Of a stretch of 9,761 nucleotides of DNA, positions 5,656-9,761 are shown one piece after another. Source of the DNA: Parcubacteria group bacterium Athens0416_74 (GTDB taxonomy: Bacteria > Patescibacteriota > Minisyncoccia > Phycocordibacterales > UBA2100). The notes below the pieces were generated by a model that saw only the letters and a program-made list of their open reading frames with translations, searched no databases and had not been told where the DNA came from. Numbering within the stretch: the first letter of the stretch is position 1; every line of letters begins with the position of its first letter. The stretch spans positions 1 to 9,761 of the forward strand of contig VMEY01000047.1 of assembly GCA_007375785.1 (NCBI GenBank), read 5' to 3'. Both the position numbers and the translations under genes were made by a program.

Positions 5656-5675
5656 GTTTTGATTACTTCCCCCTC

Positions 5676-7391
5676 TTACACGACAACCGGTAAGAATTCT
5701 CTAAACGCGTCGCTCAGCTCCTTCACGCCCACCGGCTTTGTGAGGTGCGTGGTAAATCCCGCATCGAGCGCTTTTTGTTTATCTTCGCGGAGCCCATACC
5801 CCGTAAGCGCGATGATGGGTATCTGTACGCCGCGTGAGAGCATCGTCTTGATGACCGAGTATCCATCCATATGCGGCATGCCGAGATCGAGGATGATGAC
5901 ATCGAATTTCGATAATTCCGCATGCGCGAGAGCCGCCTCGCCCGAGTACAGCGCTTCCGCGTGACACCCGAGGTTATTGAGCAGCTTTACCAGCGAGTTC
6001 GCGGCTTGTTCATTATCGTCGATGACAAGTACACGCTGCGTCATCCGCCACGCGTTTCCATGAGAGCTCGGCTCGGACGCAAAGTTGAGCACATCGGTAA
6101 TCGGCAGCTTGACGATAAACTCACTTCCCTTATCTCTTCCCTCACTCTTCGCTTCGATAGTACCGTGGTGCAGTTCGATTATTTTCTTCACCAGTGCAAG
6201 TCCGATACCGAGCCCGCTCGCATTGGCACTGTCGCGTCCTTGGTAGTAAATCTCGAAAATATTTGGAAGGTCTCCGGGGTGAATTCCTTCGCCGTTGTCG
6301 CGAATCTTTACCACGGCGCAATTCGTCTTTTTGTCCTTGGAGAGGTCGACCCAGATTGAGCCGCCCGAGGGTGTGAACTTTGCAGCGTTGTTCATCAGGT
6401 TTGTAATCGCTTGCTCAAGACGTGTGTCGTCGCCCCATACCGGGAGCGGTGTGGATGCATATGTAAAATGGAGTGTAATTTCCGATGAGCGCAAAAGCGC
6501 ATCGCTCGCACCCAAAGAGCGCTCTACCAGCTTTCGAAGCTCCAAGGTATGCGGCACGATTTCGATTTTGGCCTGCGTAAATCGTGTGACGTCCAAGAGG
6601 TCGCCGAGGAGCTTCGCGAGGTGGTCGAACTGATGTTCGATGATATCGAGCTCTTCACGTACGTCGGCCGTGGTTTCGAGCAACTTAAGGAGCTCGAGCG
6701 AGCTTTTGATAGGAGCCAAGGGATTTCTCAGCTCGTGCGAAAGACTTGCGAGGAAGAGGTCCTTTGCTTTGTCGCGCACTGATATCTCCTCGTCGAGTCG
6801 ACCGTTGTCGAGGACGATACCGAGGTCGTTGCAAAATTCTCGAAAAAACTCGAAATCGTCCTTTGTATATACTCTGCCGGATTTGGCATATCCGAGCGAG
6901 AGTGCACCGAGCGCTTTCCCGCGTGCAAAGATTGGGATAATCATGAGCGATTGCAGGCCAAGCCGTTGCATCGCTTTGAGGTGCTCCGGCGAGCGAGCGC
7001 CCTGTCGGATAGTCTCGTCGGTCACGACGGGTACGAGCTGCGCTTCCCCGGTACGGATGACCGTATAGAGGTCGGCGGAATTCTTTTCTGTCGTGGGGAA
7101 TCGCTTTTCAAATTCAAAAAGGTAATCGGTCATCACCTGGTCATGATGAATGACTGCGATACGCTCGAGTTCTCCGTGCGCATTGAGCACGTCTATGGCA
7201 CACCAGTCCGCGAGCGACGGTACCGTCAATTTTGCTTTTTCCAAAAGCCACGTACGAAAATCGACCTTCATCGAAAGAATCTTGGTGGATGCGAGCATGA
7301 AGCGAAGCTTGTCTTCACGCGATGAATTGAGGCGTACGAGGTCAACCGCAGTGTGCGTTTCTTTCGTGCTTTTTTGAGGTTTTTTTACCAT
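5676..7391 (-). CDS. Cytosolic hybrid sensor histidine kinase (GAF-HisKA-HATPase_c-REC)
   Basis: 571-residue two-component sensor that autophosphorylates a His and can pass phosphate to its own receiver Asp. Order: GAF-type sensor domain (about 30-200, no membrane helix anywhere, so the signal is intracellular); HisKA dimerisation domain with FLASLSHELRNPLAPIKS, phospho-acceptor His219; HATPase_c with N box NLMNNAAKFT (331-340, Asn335), G1 box DNGEG (365-369) and G2 box GLGIG (393-397); C-terminal receiver (about 453-565) with acidic pair Asp458/Asp459, phospho-acceptor Asp502 in ILDLGMPHMDG, Thr530 and Lys552. All catalytic residues are present. ATG at 7391 is the first start; no good Shine-Dalgarno precedes it. 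No separate response regulator or His-phosphotransfer gene is next to it, so its output partner is elsewhere. It appears monocistronic, with a terminator downstream and repeats upstream that may control it. Confidence 0.95.
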   Translation of the reverse strand: MVKKPQKSTKETHTAVDLVRLNSSREDKLRFMLASTKILSMKVDFRTWLLEKAKLTVPSLADWCAIDVLNAHGELERIAVIHHDQVMTDYLFEFEKRFPTTEKNSADLYTVIRTGEAQLVPVVTDETIRQGARSPEHLKAMQRLGLQSLMIIPIFARGKALGALSLGYAKSGRVYTKDDFEFFREFCNDLGIVLDNGRLDEEISVRDKAKDLFLASLSHELRNPLAPIKSSLELLKLLETTADVREELDIIEHQFDHLAKLLGDLLDVTRFTQAKIEIVPHTLELRKLVERSLGASDALLRSSEITLHFTYASTPLPVWGDDTRLEQAITNLMNNAAKFTPSGGSIWVDLSKDKKTNCAVVKIRDNGEGIHPGDLPNIFEIYYQGRDSANASGLGIGLALVKKIIELHHGTIEAKSEGRDKGSEFIVKLPITDVLNFASEPSSHGNAWRMTQRVLVIDDNEQAANSLVKLLNNLGCHAEALYSGEAALAHAELSKFDVIILDLGMPHMDGYSVIKTMLSRGVQIPIIALTGYGLREDKQKALDAGFTTHLTKPVGVKELSDAFREFLPVVV

Positions 7392-7427
7392 GCATAGTTA
7401 CGACATTCCCCTGCTAACTAACTATGC
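7392..7427. promoter_or_regulatory. Inverted repeat abutting the histidine kinase start codon
   Basis: GCATAGTTA (7392-7400) and TAACTATGC (7419-7427) form a 9-bp perfect inverted repeat with an 18-bp centre, lying directly against the ATG. A related direct repeat AGTTACGA occurs at 7397-7404 and 7435-7442 (38 bp apart). The layout suits an operator for a dimeric regulator or an mRNA hairpin that hides the start codon. Confidence 0.45.
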
Positions 7428-7463
7428 GCGACACAGTTACGAGCTGCAGTATGTCAGCCCGAT

Positions 7464-7480
7464 GATGAAGACATCGTGAA
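7464..7480. repeat. Copy 2 of a shared 17-bp upstream motif
   Basis: GATGAAGACATCGTGAA, differing at one base from 5515-5531. It is 73 bp upstream of the histidine kinase start on the minus strand. As at the other copy, a GCGGG…TAGGG sequence lies 5' of it when read on the minus strand. See the first copy. Confidence 0.45.
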
Positions 7481-7503
7481 TACGCGTAAAATCGCACCCT
7501 AGC

Positions 7504-7518
7504 CCCCGCACTGCGGGG
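7504..7518 (-). terminator. GC-rich hairpin after the DUF3298-type gene (weak or partial terminator)
   Basis: CCCCGC and GCGGGG pair around a 3-base loop, immediately 3' of the stop codon at 7524-7522. No T-run follows directly (the nearest is about 17 bp further), so it may end transcription only partly or protect the mRNA 3' end, leaving some read-through toward the histidine kinase gene. Confidence 0.45.
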
Positions 7519-7521
7519 CAA

Positions 7522-8205
7522 TTACTTCACCCGAGCGAAAGACACCTCCTGCGGACCTGCCGCATAGGGCCCTACTTGGTAGCTGTTGAAAATAAACGTC
7601 ACTGAATCTTTGCTGATGGTAAAGGTGGAGTAATTCTCCGCTTTGGCCTCCGCTCCCTCTTTGAAATACGCATCAGTAAGCTTCGCTTTCATTTCCTTGT
7701 CGGTCTGAGCAGCGACTTGCGCGAGAGACTTCCCAGTGAGAGCGAGCGCTTCGCCGAGCGTCACCTCTTTCCCTGTGCGTACATCGACATTGACCCCGAT
7801 GTATACGGAGTTCGGGTGCGCGCCACCCGTGTATTCAGACACGAGGAGTGCGACGCTCACGAAATCACTTCCTGCATACGCGTCCTCAAATGAAATCACC
7901 TGCTCGTTCTTCGGCACTGAGTCTACCGACGGCACATCACTCGGATACGACTTGAATGCGGCGATTGCTCTCTCTACATATCCTTTGATGACTGCGTCGG
8001 CCGACGGAATACCAAACTGTGGGTATTTCACATCGATGGTGTACGCAGCAGTATTTTCATTCGACTCCTTTACGGTCGTCCGGACACTCGTCGGTGTCGA
8101 AGTCGCACTCTGAACATACTCCACGGGAGAAGATGTGCCCCAGATGAAATATGCGCCGCTTGCGAGTGCGATAAGTACCGCGAGTAAGAGAAGTATCCGC
8201 TGCAT
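7522..8205 (-). CDS. Exported/anchored DUF3298-type (RsiV/PdaC-like) protein
   Basis: 227-residue protein with an N-terminal hydrophobic segment (about 3-22) acting as signal anchor, a Ser/Thr-rich linker (about 25-50), then an extracytoplasmic domain. TGGAHPNS (126-133) and FIFNSYQVGPYAAGPQEVSF (about 204-223) are the hallmark motifs of DUF3298, usually preceded by a DUF4163-like part (here about 52-120). This fold is found in RsiV anti-sigma factors and PdaC-type deacetylase accessory regions and is thought to bind cell-wall or lysozyme-like ligands; the precise role here is unknown. It lacks the cytoplasmic anti-sigma domain of RsiV. ATG at 8205 is 27 bp after the polymerase stop, so the two are probably co-transcribed. 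Function link to the DNA repair genes is not evident. Confidence 0.85.
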   Translation of the reverse strand: MQRILLLLAVLIALASGAYFIWGTSSPVEYVQSATSTPTSVRTTVKESNENTAAYTIDVKYPQFGIPSADAVIKGYVERAIAAFKSYPSDVPSVDSVPKNEQVISFEDAYAGSDFVSVALLVSEYTGGAHPNSVYIGVNVDVRTGKEVTLGEALALTGKSLAQVAAQTDKEMKAKLTDAYFKEGAEAKAENYSTFTISKDSVTFIFNSYQVGPYAAGPQEVSFARVK

Positions 8206-8232
8206 GCGCCCAGAATACCACGCGCACTTCGG

Positions 8233-9537
8233 CTAGTTTACTTCCCCCAGATACGCGACGCCGAGTCGTTTGCGGGCGCTCTCGCCCCGAAACATCTGCT
8301 CGGCTCGAAGCGGCACGTCGCCGCGCTCACCCGCATGAGCGCCGTGCTGCATGGCGTGAAAACTCGAGGCAAGGAAGACCGTGTGTTTGCCGTACTTACT
8401 GCAGAGAGCATCGATACTTTCAAAGACCTGCTCCACGCCTTTTGATTTGATGACCGAGCCGAAGAGGTCGAGCTGGACTGTATTGGCATCTTGAAGCCGC
8501 ATGAGCGTCACCCCCGTCGCACGGTAGAGGACGCCCTGTTGAAACACTTTTGGGAAATACTCGGAGACGATTTTGAGCACATCTTGCGGGACGCACGATG
8601 CGTGCGAGAGCGCTATTTCGTATCCGTGATATTTGAATTCCTGCGTCTTGAGGAAGAAGAAAATCGAGGGAGTGGCGAGGCCCCAGCGCCTCGCCTTGAT
8701 GCAGGCATTCTCGATATTTTTCGAGAGCTGCGAGAAGACAAACGCAGCATCGCGCGAAGGCGGCGTGAAAGTCTTCGTCTTCGAGATAGATTGGTATGTC
8801 TTCCTCCCTTCTGTATCAAGCTCGAGCGTCACCGTACCGTTTAGCTCTTTCCATATTTCGTAGTACGGCTTGGAGAGTGTCTTCTGCACCCACGCTTCAT
8901 CACGCACCGCAAAGTCGTAGGCGGTCTGTATCCCAAACTTCTGCAAATACGCCGCTGTGTTCGGTCCAATACCCCATACCTGGAGTATTTTCGTCGCCTC
9001 CAAGAAGCTCCGCGAGTCGCGCAGCGGTATCACCGTGAGGCCGTCCGGCTTCTTCCACTTTGAGCCAATCTTCGCGAGTACCTTTGTCGCGGAGAGCCCT
9101 ATCGAAAACGTCATGCCAAGCTCCGTCTCAAGATCTTTCTTGATGCATGCAGCCATCTTCGGGTACGGCATGCGCAGGGTGCGTCGCAGGCCGGTAAGAT
9201 CTGCAAAACACTCGTCGATAGAATACTCTTCGAGCATCGGCGTGTAGCGCCGCACGATTGCGTACATACGATTAGAGAAAAGACTGTACGTCTCATAGTC
9301 CGATGGGAGTATCACAGCGTCGGGGCAAATCTTTCTCACCTCATGGAGCTGCATTCCCCGCTTCACCCCGAGGCGCTTCGCCTCGTAGGTCATCGCAGAG
9401 ACGATGCCGCGCTCTTTGCCGGTGATCACCGGTTTTCCGCGTAGTGTCGGATTTTTCGCAACCTCACATGATGCAAAAAAAGAATCACCATCGATGTGCA
9501 TGATGGCGCGCGGAAAACTAGAATAGCTGCCCCACAT
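8233..9537 (-). CDS. Y-family translesion DNA polymerase (DinB/UmuC type)
   Basis: 434-residue error-prone polymerase that copies past damaged bases. Motifs: HIDGDSFFASCE (14-25), with metal-binding Asp16 and probable steric-gate Phe21; YSIDECFADLTG (105-116), with catalytic Asp108/Glu109; fingers region about 32-80; helix-hairpin-helix-like WGIGPNTAAYL (188-198) in the thumb; little-finger domain about 248-350; and QLDLF (355-359), an exact beta-clamp binding motif. A further C-terminal tail of about 75 residues, with KYGKHTVFLAS at 381-391, resembles the UmuC-type tail more than plain DinB, which normally ends at the clamp motif. ATG 9537 is used here; ATG 9501 (MHIDGD…) is an alternative that begins closer to the conserved core. 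It follows the exonuclease stop by only 8 bp, so they form an operon. No LexA-like box can be judged as the operon promoter is outside the window. Confidence 0.93.
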   Translation of the reverse strand: MWGSYSSFPRAIMHIDGDSFFASCEVAKNPTLRGKPVITGKERGIVSAMTYEAKRLGVKRGMQLHEVRKICPDAVILPSDYETYSLFSNRMYAIVRRYTPMLEEYSIDECFADLTGLRRTLRMPYPKMAACIKKDLETELGMTFSIGLSATKVLAKIGSKWKKPDGLTVIPLRDSRSFLEATKILQVWGIGPNTAAYLQKFGIQTAYDFAVRDEAWVQKTLSKPYYEIWKELNGTVTLELDTEGRKTYQSISKTKTFTPPSRDAAFVFSQLSKNIENACIKARRWGLATPSIFFFLKTQEFKYHGYEIALSHASCVPQDVLKIVSEYFPKVFQQGVLYRATGVTLMRLQDANTVQLDLFGSVIKSKGVEQVFESIDALCSKYGKHTVFLASSFHAMQHGAHAGERGDVPLRAEQMFRGESARKRLGVAYLGEVN

Positions 9538-9545
9538 AGAGCTCT

Positions 9546-9761
9546 TCAGCGAATCACGCGTTCCCCGTCATCATCGAGGAGAAGCCGAGCGGGCGCATTC
9601 CCGACCAGCTTCTCAAAAGTGCCGTTGAATTGCGGATGCGGCGCGCAGAGCTGGAGAAATTGCCAGAGTGCATACGCATCGTCAAAGGCGCGATGTCGAT
9701 CCAAGACAAAGAGCCCGTGCCGCTCGATGAGGTGCGAGAGTCCATGTCGACGCATCTGTGG
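9546..9761 (-). CDS. DnaQ-type DEDDh 3'-5' exonuclease, C-terminal fragment cut by window edge
   Basis: Only the last 71 residues are visible, from base 9761 to TGA at 9548-9546. HRAFDDAYALWQFL (fragment residues 23-36) is the third exonuclease motif of DEDDh enzymes, H(x)4D with His23 and Asp28, preceded by the usual LSHLIERHGL helix. The remaining roughly 40 residues form a short tail ending in LLLDDDGERVIR. Such proteins are epsilon-like proofreading subunits or stand-alone exonucleases. The close link (8 bp) to the Y-family polymerase suggests joint expression for repair or proofreading. Which subfamily cannot be decided from this fragment. Confidence 0.8.
   Translation of the reverse strand, partial: PQMRRHGLSHLIERHGLFVLDRHRAFDDAYALWQFLQLCAPHPQFNGTFEKLVGNAPARLLLDDDGERVIR

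Noticed and set aside
5922..7325. Several plus-strand frames of 100-145 codons
   Set aside because: All are complementary to the histidine kinase gene; they arise from its codon bias and lack motifs or start signals.
8491..9247. Plus-strand frames opposite the Y-family polymerase
   Set aside because: Shadows of the polymerase coding frame.
1..9761. CRISPR array, insertion sequence ends or long tandem repeats
   Set aside because: No regularly spaced repeats of 20 bp or more and no transposase gene with terminal repeats were seen.

Overview
The window looks like a piece of a Patescibacteria/Parcubacteria-type (CPR) genome, perhaps Kaiserbacteria-like. This is an inference from gene types (a DUF3298 lipoprotein-like protein, a tiny 'MADT…NTP' single-TM protein, a soluble hybrid histidine kinase), tight gene packing, and the near absence of good Shine-Dalgarno sequences before the start codons. 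No rRNA, tRNA or ribosomal gene is present to confirm it.

Region 1 (1-1591, minus strand) is a mobile-element recombination module. A large serine recombinase runs off the left edge (474 residues visible, catalytic Ser29, zinc ribbon, coiled coil). A 71-residue GTG-started small protein lies upstream and overlaps it by 47 bp.

Region 2 (1592-4275, plus strand) is divergent cargo with visibly lower G+C. It holds a 186-residue protein of unknown function followed by a 632-residue OLD-family protein (ABC-type ATPase fused to a TOPRIM nuclease). The OLD gene has its own good sigma70-like promoter placed so that the mRNA would be almost leaderless. I read this pair as a candidate anti-phage/anti-plasmid module carried by the recombinase element. 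This is the most interesting part of the window.

Region 3 (4260-4765, minus strand) is a translationally coupled pair (TGATG overlap) encoding a 79-residue multi-TM protein and an 88-residue N-terminally anchored protein. The last gene overlaps the 3' end of the OLD gene by 16 bp.

Region 4 (4766-5241) has no convincing gene but is rich in structure: a 41-bp symmetric inverted repeat, a nested double inverted repeat bounded by direct repeats, and the possible remnant of a small gene. It may contain the right boundary of the mobile element.

Region 5 (5242-7391, minus strand) has a small single-TM protein whose C-terminal reading frame appears shifted by one base, two bidirectional terminators, and a 571-residue cytosolic GAF-HisKA-HATPase-REC hybrid histidine kinase. 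The upstream regions of both genes share a 17-bp sequence (16/17 identical), suggesting common control.

Region 6 (7522-9761, minus strand) is an apparent operon: the C-terminal end of a DEDDh (DnaQ-type) exonuclease, a Y-family DNA polymerase with an exact beta-clamp motif, and an exported DUF3298-type protein. The first two point to lesion bypass and repair.
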